A stretch of DNA of 64,000 bases from Saksenaea vasiformis B4078 (lineage: Eukaryota; Mucoromycota; Mucoromycetes; Mucorales; Saksenaeaceae), in the NCBI GenBank assembly GCA_000697055.1, contig JNDT01002409.1, positions 20,044 to 84,043 on the forward strand, read 5' to 3'. Below are positions 1 through 10,741 of this stretch, piece after piece. A program made the position numbers and the translations under genes. The notes under the pieces were generated by a model, which had not been told where the DNA came from, searched no databases, and was given only the letters and a program-made list of their open reading frames with translations. Position 1 is the first letter of the stretch. Every line of letters begins with the position of its first letter.

Positions 1-759
1 GTCATCAGAGATTCTGATCATGTCCGTACCTATATTTAAGTATATGATGTCTTCTGTCTGTTATCTAAGATATATAATTGAAGCAAGGGAATGGCTGACG
101 CATTGTGGCTGATCTACAGTATGATTGAGTGACGGAAATAGTTCTCCATGCACACTGTCCTTAATTTTAGCTTAACATTCTGCAATGAAAAGGCGAATAT
201 AACGAAAAGATAATGTCACTTGCAAAGAGACCTTTTCCGTTAAGACATCAACGCGATTCACGTTTTCCATGTCCGCCGAGTCATCGTACTCTCGACGGCT
301 TCGTCCCTTTGTCATGGAGTACCTATAACATGACAAATACCTTTGACGCCGACTCTACTACCTGGCTTGTTCTCTCAGAAACTTCGTCCTTGTTGTGATG
401 CAGTTCTGTAAAGTGACAGATACTTTTGATGGTAACGCCGGAAACTTGATAATGGAGGATGGTCTTGTGTCTCGGAACGTCCGAATGTTGGGTTTCGCGC
501 ATCATTCCTTTCAAAAGACCTTTTATTAATAAAATAATTGCTTCCCCTTTAGAAACGTTTTACTATCGTATAGCAGCGATCATTTCGATCAACCATATTT
601 CTTCGAACACTGGCGGCTGCTCAAACATTGCATATTTATTCTTCATCTTTCGAATCGGAAAACGATTCATATTTACAAAATTTCTGTACATCACTCTTGA
701 TGGAGATCTTTCCTCAGTTTTCGGAGATAATTCTTCAGTTTACCCCGTGTAGCAATGGA

Positions 760-1389
760 GATTCGCTAGATCCAATCCACAGGCGAACTACAACGACCTT
801 TTGTTTCTTCTATCTCTCGTCTATTTTCAGGTTTTGCACTGTTATCAAGGCCTTGAATTAAAAGGGAAGGCACTGTATCACGGATGTGCTTTAACGTGGC
901 CCAGGTATCTTTTCCACCAACGATCGATTGATCTGCAGTTGGCTCATCTAGCACTACTCCACCTTCTACCTCCGGACTGCAAGTGCCTTGCCGGGTGGGA
1001 TGATAGTCATCTGTAACATCAGATTGGCAATTGTCCTCTTTGAAATTCAATGCTGGTTTGTCATTGTAGTCCGGCTGTCCTGTTTTTATGGCCTTGACTG
1101 CCTAGTACACAGAATCCACTGCTGTTCGAACAAGTTTGTCCTTTAGCTCCTCCAACGCCTCTTCAATGGCATTGTTGTCTTTTCTCCGCCAAATCTCTTT
1201 CCTAATAAGCTCCCGAAGCCGATAAGCGAGGCTGTTCTTTAAACAAAGGAAATGTCTGATCCTCTGTACTGGTGAAGTCTCCTCGTTTTCGTTTGCTATC
1301 AGATACCGATGTTCTGAAAGTCGGCACTGGAACTCCACCAGGTGATGTAGCAAGACTTTGAATTGCATTTCGACGTCCTTTTGGCATTA
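760..1389 (-). pseudogene. decayed unknown ORF
   Basis: I do not recognise this gene. The minus strand reads in a coding-like way from an ATG at 1389 (MPKGRRNAIQSLATS), then shifts frame near 1225. It continues as a charged helical stretch (IEEALEELKDKLVRT) up to a stop at about 1102. The same frame then resumes through DDYHPTRQGTCSPEVEGG to about 766. One frameshift and one stop interrupt an otherwise continuous reading of about 200 residues, so it is probably a relic. No conserved motif could be named. It lies just beside a dispersed repeat copy, which fits a mobile-element neighbourhood. Confidence 0.25.
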
Positions 1390-1681
1390 AGAGGTTGAGA
1401 AAAAAAAAGCAATTCATTTCTTTTATCTTTTAATATTGTTCAAAGCTTACGATGTGAGATTATGCAAATATGACATCCCGATCTATCACTTTTGTGACGC
1501 ATATACGGCACCAGGTGCTGCGTGAACATTCCCAGTTGATCGTTATTCGGCAGCTTCCTACGCTGCATTACGTTGACAGCTACGATGGAAGGGATGCCAT
1601 GAGGAGGCGATGATATGGTGAGGAAGTTGAAAAGTGTATTGCCATAACCGCGTAGTAAACAGCTGATGAAAGAAGTGTAAC

Positions 1682-2110
1682 CTGTTTATTGAACGGGTTT
1701 TTATGCTATTCTGTATAAACTTTGCGTGCTTGAAGAGCAAATTTTGTACTGAGGAAGAAATACATTAGTACGTACATGGTCAACAAAGTAGGTGGACGCG
1801 AAATTTATTCGAGCAGCATGAAAATTTGCTCCTGGTTAGTAAATGGAATAGTATTTGGATGCTACCTTTGGTTATTCACGGAGGGTACTCCTACGCGTTT
1901 GTGGGCGCCGCACGCTGCACCGTAATAGGTGAAGGTAGAAGATGAGGAGGGCATGACATGAAGCCAGTTGAGAGTTTGGTGACTATGGTAAACCTAAAGA
2001 ATACGTCAAAAGACACGAGTGATCCTGGATGTATGGCCAGTCCCAGTACGCGCTTCAAAGAAATCAGAGCTGAAGAAATAATAGGATTCATGCGTCCTTT
2101 TGTTATTTAG
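1682..2110 (-). repeat. dispersed repeat, copy A (partial)
   Basis: Read on the minus strand, this matches the 3' two thirds of the family seen best at 15189-16050 and 28657-29500. It has the box with GACGCATGAA near 2090-2100 and a block with GCTGCTCGAATAAATTTCGC at about 1793-1815. The 3' end is GTTCAATAAACAG at 1682. The internal intron-like segment is shortened to about 28 bp but keeps GTACGT, TACTAAT and CAG. The 5' third is missing; a large hairpin begins 60 bp beyond the break. Confidence 0.6.
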
Positions 2111-2172
2111 AGCGCTCCAGTTGGTTTGTTGAGGAAAATATTACAATGAACCAGCGAAGACTAGAGAAAGTC

Positions 2173-2284
2173 GGTTCCTTATTGATTACTTTTCCCGAAG
2201 TAAGAAATAGTCCATCAGGGGCATGTACCACCCCAGTTCCTGATGGACTACCTTTTACTTCGGAAAAGTAGTCAACCAAGAACC
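2173..2284. repeat. long near-perfect hairpin (inverted repeat)
   Basis: Two arms of about 46-47 bp (2173-2219 and 2239-2284) are reverse complements with only a few mismatches. They are separated by a 19-base loop (2220-2238). The inner ends are CCATCAGG and CCTGATGG and the outer ends GGTTCCTT and AAGAACC. A transcript of either strand would fold into a long stem. It could be a minimal foldback element, the end of a palindromic transposon, or a small-RNA source. Nothing in the sequence decides among these. Confidence 0.8.
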
Positions 2285-3870
2285 GAGTTTCCCGTAGCGT
2301 GAACACAACTTTGAGTTGATATAAGAAGCATATATTTCGCTACGCAAAAGCTGATATTCCTCAGCGTAGATTCGGTATGCTGTCAATGCGAAGTAATACT
2401 TAGATGGCGTAACCTTATCCAAAATCCTAAGTGGTTCCATGTCAAGTTCCTTGCTGCGCATGATCGCGACGCTGTAGATCTCTGAATGAATGGAAACGTA
2501 TTTCATCCAAGCCCTTCCACATTGGGTGGCTGCACGAAATGAGCAGTGTTAACGGAAGGCGTCGCAGATTGCCATGAAGGTTCAACTACCACCAGCTGAG
2601 CTCCTCATCAGATTCTAAAATCCACGCGCTTCTGTTGCTACGCGAAACGTAGGTTATAGACAGACATCGAATGTTCGTAAACCTTCGAAAAAGTTGGGTG
2701 CCACAACATGGTTTAGCAATATACGCAAGGTAGTCCAACCAATATTCAAAGGAGACGCAAAGCAGATTCGATCAACCGCGGTATCACTTTTTGTGTCTGA
2801 ATATCATTTCCTGTAGTTTCGGCGACGTCTCTCAGCTCAATTCTAGTATTGGTAATAGGACGACAACGTCGGTCTTTGGCACAGGCACCGCTTTCATGCT
2901 ACCCCGAGACAAGCATAATGCACACTGACTTGTCTTTTGGGCTGAACGCTCAGTTGTGCAAAGCGAAACGCTGCTGATACAGCCGTCTGCCTGTTTCCGG
3001 GGGAACCCACGGAAAACTCCAAGATTGTAAACTCCACCTCAGGCCGTCAGAACCACGCTGATAAAGGGAGAGAGAGTGGAAAAAGAAGCGGTGGCGGTTT
3101 CAAATTCCAGGCCAATGAAAAGGCGCGAAGGTTCAATTTGTCAAGCGAATGAGAATGTCCAAGGCTCCGTTGGCTTTTGGATTTCCAGGCGGACCAAAAG
3201 GGTGAAAAGCCGTTTGGATCAGGACACCATTTGTATGTAAAGGAAGAGTCAACAGCCGGGCTCCCTGGCCAACGGCTTGCCAGCTGATTGTAAAGCGCGG
3301 TTGCAGCTTCAGGATCAGGTTTGTAAACGGCAACCGCAGAGTAAAACAAATGTGAAAGTCAACAATTTTGCTGCAAGGTCATCTCTCTTTCTCTCTCTTG
3401 GTGCTTATATATCATTTGTAGCGGCTTTTTACTTTAAAGATAAAAACAAAGCAGGAAAGCCAAAGCAAAAGAACCGCTTCAAGATAACCATGAGTGGTTA
3501 GTATGAAGCACGTAAGACGTATATTTTATGGACCACCCTTATACACAGACATTGGACAAATTAGCGCTGTTAGCAACCAACATCACGAATATGTGTCCCT
3601 GGATCCCCAGTTTGTCGTCGCTACACACAAAATTGGCATGCTTTTAGGTCTATTGTTATTCGCTGGATATCTATATGATAATATGGGTTGTCTCGAAGGA
3701 CGTGCGCATTCTAACCAGCAAAAGAGATCCAAGATGACAATTCGAGATTCGAGATTCGGGCGCCGATGATATCTTAGAGGACAATTGATCTTCAATAACG
3801 ATAGTTTGCTGCATAAGACAAAAGCCTTTTAAATAACGCCAGCCAGCCAACAACAGACGTAACGCCTCAA

Positions 3871-5277
3871 TTGCCGATCGGTAAACGTACGGACGTGGAC
3901 GACCTCCTGAAGCCCCCTTCCTGTTTGAATAAACTTGCTAGCTTTGGACGGCTCACCAACCCAGTTGCTCGAATAATAGTAGGCGAAGAGAATAATTCCT
4001 TCCTTATGTCCTACCGTTATCCATGCCATCGTTGTGCTAAAACCTTTTTGGGCCATGGTCAGGAGATCTTGAATAACCTACCATCTTCGGTATCCGAAGA
4101 ATTTCCAGCGATTCTTTCACACAGAAGCGCGCTATCTAAACGTCTGATAAACAAAACACGCAGCTGTTTTCACTCTGCAATAGGTCCAGCACCTTTTATA
4201 AGAATGCTATCTAAGCATCACCACTTACGCCATGACCGCCAAGCGCATGTGCAATTTTGGGGGATCCAAAATATTCGAAGGACTGTCGACAGTGACAAAT
4301 GAAATGGGCGAAATACGCATCCAGCAATTTGTCCCATCAACATCCATGGATTACATCCGCTCGTCAGTAGAGAAAATGATGGTCAGCTTAACCTCCTTTG
4401 GCCATGCAGCACTGCAACTACTCTACACTGACAAAGTAGATGCGGACAAGTCCTTCTTTGAAGAAGTTATTCCTTCTCTGAACGCAGGCGTTGAATTGAG
4501 ACTCGAGGTGGACCCTCACCGGCACCTTCCAAGCCTAGATTTGCCGTCAGAAACGACGATGACCGTACATGCCACAACTAACCAGATCAATGCAGCGTTG
4601 GCATTTCTCCTAGATAGAGCTGACTATCGTTTAAGCGAGGGAGCTTCTCTTGCAGTTGGTTTTGACGCAGAATGGCCATTCGACGAGCGCAGGCCTATGT
4701 GGGCGCCAGTTGCTACATTGCAACTTGCTTACGGCAACACCGTCGTACTGCTACAATTAAAACATATTATAGATCTACCACATACCCTCTTGACTATACT
4801 TGCACGAGATGATATCGCAGAAATTGGTAGAAACCTTGGAGGTGACCTTGACGGCCTTCGTCGCAGTTATCCGGACCAACCTTTCAGCGTCAATAACAAG
4901 ATCGACCTTGTTTTATTCTGCAAAGAACGAGGTCTTATTAGTAACGGGAAAGCTAGCCTCCCAATTATTTGTGCAAGGATCCTCCGCCGTAAACTCGAGA
5001 AAGATGACAGCATTCGTCAGAGTGATTGGGATAAAAGTACGCTTTCTAAAGAACAGATCAAATAGGCTGCGCTCGATGCGTGGGCATCCCTTGCGATAAC
5101 CGTAAAGCATCAGAGATTTTGTCCGTCAGCAGATTTGAAGTCTCACCAGTCCCTGGGACTCCCGTGTCCCTGCTCAGTGATGATGAGACCGTGCGCAGTG
5201 CAACCTGCCAGACTGTCCTGGCAGGCAGAATAGAAGGAAATGTCGAACAAACCCAGCTGAAAATTAATCGCTTTTAA
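3871..5277 (+). pseudogene. repeat-family protein with C-terminal 3'-5' exonuclease domain, broken
   Basis: The ORF from 4232 shows a WRN/DnaQ-type exonuclease. Motif I is VGFDAEWPFDE with the D-x-E pair, and motif II is IGRNLGGDLDGLRR. Motif III should be Y-A-A-L-D. At that Tyr there is a TAG stop (5063-5065) directly before AALDAWASLAI. A one-base shift near 5097 then moves the rest (KASEILSVSRFEVSPVPG) into another frame, ending at about 5275. Upstream, 3871-4300 adds a cysteine/histidine-bearing segment in a different frame. A region before the exonuclease (FEGLSTVTNEMGEIRIQQF) resembles the transposase-like part of proteins that I recall as repeated in Mucoromycota genomes. The breaks make it a pseudogene. 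The family assignment beyond the exonuclease is inference. Confidence 0.7.
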
Positions 5278-5353
5278 TATCAATAAACAGCTACTTTTTG
5301 TCTTTATTAACTTGTACATTATGCTAGTATGATATGGACTATATAAAATTGAA

Positions 5354-8300
5354 ATGAATCAGTGGCTACCTATCGAACCATGGTCTCATCGATTTCCAGC
5401 AAAGTGAGCACGCCTGGATTTGAAACTCAGTCGATGTCGGCATTTAAAAATCCCTTTGACTGCCAGCCTCGAGGAACTGGAAGCACGTACTGTGTACTAC
5501 TACAGATATACTCCAAGCATGGCAAGAGTCACGCGAGGCATTTCTCTCGAAGAATGGGAAGAGAAGACACAGCTCACACAGAAAGAACAGCAGAGTGTTT
5601 TTGACTTGCAAGAGCTATGCGCGGAACTTCCTCTTCCTCCAAACTTGGTATGAACGCCTTCTTGTCATCGATGGGTAGAGCGCTAATGGTGAAATAGCTA
5701 CCATTTGAAAAGACATCATCGCCTCTGCCAGGCAAGTCATTATCTCCTGCTGGAATCCGAACACCTGATCATACAGCCATGCTGAATCCTCTCAATGCTG
5801 GTGCTTTGTCGAATCAGTTAAGCCAGCTATCGACGCGTTCACGTTCGACAACCAACTTGTTAGCGGAGACAACTGCTGCCGATACAGCTGCAGAAAAACG
5901 TTCTACAAATGAGATCGGAATAGACAAACCAATAGAGACTCTGCAACAATTTTTCGATTGGTTCACAGTGATGGAATCGAGCATGGAGAAAGATCAAGAA
6001 GATGTTTATCGGTAAGTAGACAGCACGATCAAAGGAGACTGCCCACTCATGGTGTTGGTAAAGAAATTACCTTGCAGTTGCAACACTGTATCGTAAAACA
6101 TGTGACGATTTTTTGGAGGATCTGCAGTCTACTAGCTCGCTTTTTGATGAATTAATGAGTGAATATGGATTTGTCGAGAAACGAACGCGATCGCTTCAAA
6201 CAACTTGTGAGGAACTTTTACAGAAGCAGGTATGAGCGAGCGCTCTGTGGATATCATTGATTTTGATCTGGTTGTAGCAACGATCCATACGTCTTGCTGA
6301 TGCATTAGTGAACAGACTGTCTTATTTCAATCACCTTGAACCTATTGCGAAATTATTCAACTCACCGGGTGATGACATCTGCCTTCAACGCGAGTTTGTG
6401 CCCATGCTTCAAACACTAGACGAGTGCATTGATTATATGCAGCAGCATGTATGTGCATATTAGCAAGGAACAATTATCGATTGAGCTCAAGTGCCTTGTC
6501 CTATTCAGCTTAATTATCGTGATTCAGAACTATACCTTATGCGCTTTCGTCAATGTATGACACGTGGTATGACTCTTATCAAAATGTATGTGGTTACATC
6601 TATCAAGACGCTTGGGTATGATGTGTATAAGACTGCCACAGCAACAAAGGTACGCGATGCCGTCTATGCAGTACCCGTTTGTAACGATTTTAGGCTGGAA
6701 ATCAGACAATGGCTTCAAGCAAGCATACCGCATTATTTTATGTTAAATTCCGAGCAATCGCTCCCACGATTAAGTCATTAACGCACCAGCTTGAGAAACG
6801 TTGTGAAGGACACAAGGAGTAAGGGATCCTGGACATCCGCGGATCTAGTGCTTAGCGATTTTGTGCTAGGTACCAGGCTTTACATCGTGATATGCTCAAC
6901 TCCTACTTCCAAGTTCGGCAACAACTCTTGAGTCCTGTGATTGCACGGAGAATTCAGCTTCTCGGACCAAGCAGCGGAGACCTTATAAAATTTGTAAGCA
7001 ACCATTGAGAAAGATTGGTTGGAGCAAAAGCTGAATATGGTTTCCCAGGCACAAGATGGTTGCGCGTACATGATGAACCTTTGCTCTGATGAACTTCACC
7101 TGTTTTATAACTTTTTCCAGACAGGCGAAGATGAACTTTAGTAAGCATGTGAGGGATGCTTTGATGATACCGACAGTTTTTGTAGTGCATACTTAGACTT
7201 GCTAGCAAGCCATCTCTACGATCATCTGCGACCGCGTGTTATCCATGAAACCGAAATCGCCACTCTTTCCGAGCTTTGTAACCTATTTCAGATGTATGTC
7301 ACACAGGAGGAAGATAACGCTGGTAAGAGTTTTTTCTTTTAATTCGTCCATTTCACCAATGATCGCTATTGTAATAGATAATAATGAATCTGAGAAACGA
7401 GAACTAATGTTTGGCCATTTGATCCGGAACGTGTACGAGGATGCACAAGGGCGCCTTGTCTTCCGCGCACAAATGTTTATCCATAATGATATACAAAATT
7501 ATCAACCGAAGCCAGAAGACTTTGAACTTCGGGTGCCTTGTGGTTGGTATCCGTATTACACAACAACACGATCTAACAAAATATGTATCAGCTCAGGAAA
7601 AAGTACCCATTGTTCTAGAACCGCGCGCACCCAATCCTTCCAAAGGCGATACACCAGCTACATTGAATGTCGAAGAAGACTCTGACGCACAATCGGCAGC
7701 GTCTTCTCTGGAGGCGACAGCACCTACATCTATATCTCCTCTTGGGGAAGGCGCCGATTCATCTCGCGGATGGTTTCCGACGCTTCAAAAGACGCTTTGG
7801 CTTCTGTCTAAACTCTACCGCTGTGTCCAAGTAGGTTCATTTTCTGTGCCGCTCATGTGTAACACGTAAATATAGACAAGCGTATTTGAAGACCTGGCTC
7901 AAGAAGTTGTCGCGCTGTGCAACGATTCACTGAAAAGAGCGAGTGACACAATGATGGATAGCAAGGTATACCAAAGTCAAAATAATGATGGGTGTTGCTT
8001 ACTTTAGTGTAGTCTCGGATTGATGGTCAGCTATTCTTAGTCAAGCATTTGCTTGTTCTCAAAGAGCAACTTGCTCCTTTTGAGGCCAATCTCGTTCATG
8101 CAGACAAAGAACTTGATTTTTCTCACGTAACGGGTAAGATGAGAGACATGAATAATATCCCATTAACCGCGAAGTTAGATACATTTTCGTCATATCGGTC
8201 ATTACCCAATGCATTGATCGGCTTAGCACAAGGTGGTATGCCCCGTGTAATCGAGATTAGCATGGATTCCCGGAGAGAGATCGATACGGAGTTAAAGAGG

Positions 8301-8828
8301 GTCTGTGAAGCATTTATCAACGAATGTGTACAAAGCGCAGTAGATCCTTTGACAAAATTTGTTATTAAGGTAGGAAGGAACTAGCAAATGCAATACATGC
8401 GTCTCACGGTATACAAGATGTCGACAATGCGACCATCCGCTAACGATGCACCGCAGATCGTAAATGAGGGTAAGTATGTCAATGATACATCGCGTGTACT
8501 AAATCAAACGTCAGACGATGTGTTGGATACCGTTAAGCAGTTCAAAGAATCAGCTCAAGAACGGATATCCTTTATTTCAAAGAAACTTCAACAATATGTC
8601 AATGATAGCAAAATGGAGCAGATCTTGATTAAGCCGATTGAGGTACAATTGTCTTTTTTGAACTTTTCTCCGGTTGACTTGTTTCTTTAGATCAATATCA
8701 TCGAGAGATATAAGACATTTTATCACACAACCATGAAGTCAGGAAAGAGCAATAGTGAGACGATCATGTCCCCTGAGGCTGTAGCAATCTGGATTGCTCA
8801 ACTAAAACAAGAAAACGAACACCTTTAG
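5354..8828 (+). CDS. COG3: Conserved oligomeric Golgi complex subunit 3
   Basis: This encodes Cog3/Sec34, a lobe A subunit of the COG tether that captures retrograde intra-Golgi vesicles at the Golgi rim. About 16 exons with short GT-AG introns splice to roughly 750-800 residues, the usual fungal length. Diagnostic blocks are ISLEEWEEKTQLTQ near the N-terminus, SSLFDELMSEYGFVEKRT, SYFNHLEPIAKLF, LNYRDSELYLMRFRQCMTRG, SSRGWFPTLQKTLWLLSKLY and SRIDGQLFLVKHLLVLKEQ. All are collinear with the Cog3 family. The C-terminus (AVAIWIAQLKQENEHL) ends at TAG 8826-8828. The start is uncertain. ATG 5354 needs an in-frame 63-bp intron (5404-5466) to pass a stop; otherwise the start is an internal codon near 5420. 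It lies directly after the exonuclease relic. No frame break was found, so it should be functional. Confidence 0.93.
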
Positions 8829-9776
8829 ACATGATTCCAAACTAGTTTTCGGCTGTATCTCGGATAATAATATAGAGCTGGGACAGTTCACCCGGATACA
8901 ATACGCTGAACTTATTTGACTACAATAGGTTGACTGAACATATTGTGCAGGGTCGTCTTCTACAGCACTGTGCATTATTTTTCTTAGATCTCTTGATAGC
9001 CAAGCCAAATATTATCCCTTCAATTTGCTGAGCATACCGTGCGCGGGGTGTGTGGGTCTATGGGTGGCAATATTTTGATTATAACTACTCGTACCTTGGA
9101 GATGAAAACGAAATCAGATAGATACAGCTGTCAAAAAATTATTCGCTATCTGGATGTTGGAACAGGGATGTCTACGACAGTCCCGAGATGCAATTTTTTC
9201 ACTGGTATGATGGTTGCGCTACCAGTCCTTATCGTTGGAGACAGCGAGAAGGGGTAGCAAGGAAACTATTTGATCCATGTCGCTGAGCTCGTAAGCGCAC
9301 TATCATCCACAAAAGCTGTCCCAGGCAGTTCCATACAAAGGATATCCATTTGTGATGGGCAAAATATTTCACATGTTATGAAGGGCAACTTGATGCCCAT
9401 CCAAGTTTCAAATCTACGGAGAGAAACGGGACTTAGAGGCATCGTAAATTAACATATTCAGCAACGAGTCAAGGAACACGGGATAAGGAAGCAGAGACAC
9501 GAACGAGGTTCGCCGCAAGTCGCGCAGGAGAAAGGAAACGGTGGGCGAACTGGTCAGATAGAGCTTCGGGTGATCACGATTAAAGCCTCGTTATCTCGCA
9601 AATATAGCAGTAGCGTAGTGTTTTCATAGTGATAGTAGCCGACTACTCCGGCATTCCTTCTTGAATGCTCAAAAGCAATTCAAACATGCCCAGGTACGTG
9701 ACTATTGTGCGAAAACAAAAGGACGCGGAGTTTTTTTCTACTCGCCCTCATTTGCCGAACGAAAAGAAACCTTTAC
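8829..9776. other. intergenic, nothing recognised
   Basis: This stretch lies between the COG3 stop and a decayed minus-strand ORF. I see only short frames without motifs. It presumably holds the COG3 3' UTR. Confidence 0.5.
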
Positions 9777-10369
9777 TCACTCCATGGGAATCAAGCTTTC
9801 GCCTGCCGGTAGAAGGTAACAGAACTTCATGTTATGTGAGGATGTCGAATGGACAATATTCATTGTAGATTGGCAACGGTCATTGTTTCCGCGCCTTTGC
9901 TGGTGACCACGACGTGGATCTTGTACAAACGAGGTAATTAGATCGTTTTTTCCGAAAATGTCATCCTTATTTTTCGGTGTAGTTGTGCTAGGCGAAGAAC
10001 GGAGAGTTGCAGATGGCAGACCCATTCGACCTGCGGGGGTCCAGGAGCAGAAAGTCGAACCTAAATAAACAACATTATTTGCCACCGTAACAAAGCATCG
10101 AGGATAAGCGGACGAACCAAATTGCATGCCGGTCGATGGCAACTGACCAAATATAGAAGTTTCGGCCAGTTTAAACGAATTCTGTCCATCGACGTAGAAT
10201 GCATATAGATTGATCCAATATACACTAAAAAGTCATGTCCGACTGTGGTCCGTACAGCATGTGTCCTATTCACAGATTTGATGCATACCTCTTTATTGCC
10301 CAAGTAGCTTACGGATCCTATGAGGAGAGCCAACTTCAGAAATTTTAAAGTGATTGTGGTTCCTTGCAC
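9777..10369 (-). pseudogene. possible decayed secreted, kelch-like protein
   Basis: The minus strand starts at about 10369 with a hydrophobic leader (TLKFLKLALLIGSVSYLG) that could be a signal peptide. It shifts frame or splices near 10230. It then reads INLYAFYVDGQNSFKLAE and SSAYPRCFVTVANNVVYLGS, spacing that resembles a kelch blade of fungal surface proteins. The reading continues to a stop at 9777, rich in Ser, Thr, Pro and basic residues. No complete set of blades is present. It could be a short gene with one intron or a relic. The kelch assignment is weak. Confidence 0.3.
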
Positions 10370-10741
10370 AGACGTACAAACGTTTTAAGGACCAGGGAAA
10401 AGTGAATGGAGCACAGCCATCACTTTTCGAACTTGTTGTGTTAAGGGTGACCTTTTTAGGAAAAAAAAAGTTAACGAGTCGCAGCAGTGCGCGAATGTCA
10501 AAAATGAATCACATATGGCAAATAGTTATCCGCCAAATAGAGTTGCCCAGCTTATTAATGTGGCTGTGAAAGCACATGGTAGATTCTCTTGCGTTACGCT
10601 ATTTATTTTGGTTAAGCTCGTTTGTGATGTGACACGTATCATCCTGCTATTCATCAATGGATACGAGGAGAAGGGAAAAAAAAAGGTGAGGTTGGGTAGA
10701 TGTAAATATGGTAAACGTGGGGTATGCGTTATGGATCAAGA

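Noticed and set aside
2255..2506. Minus-strand frame of 83 codons
   Set aside because: It overlaps an arm of the long hairpin, has no motif and no neighbouring exon that would extend it.
3047..3349. Minus-strand frame with ALYNQLASRWPGSPAV
   Set aside because: It recalled the transposase-like part of the neighbouring exonuclease element, but the rest of the frame does not follow and the strand is opposite.
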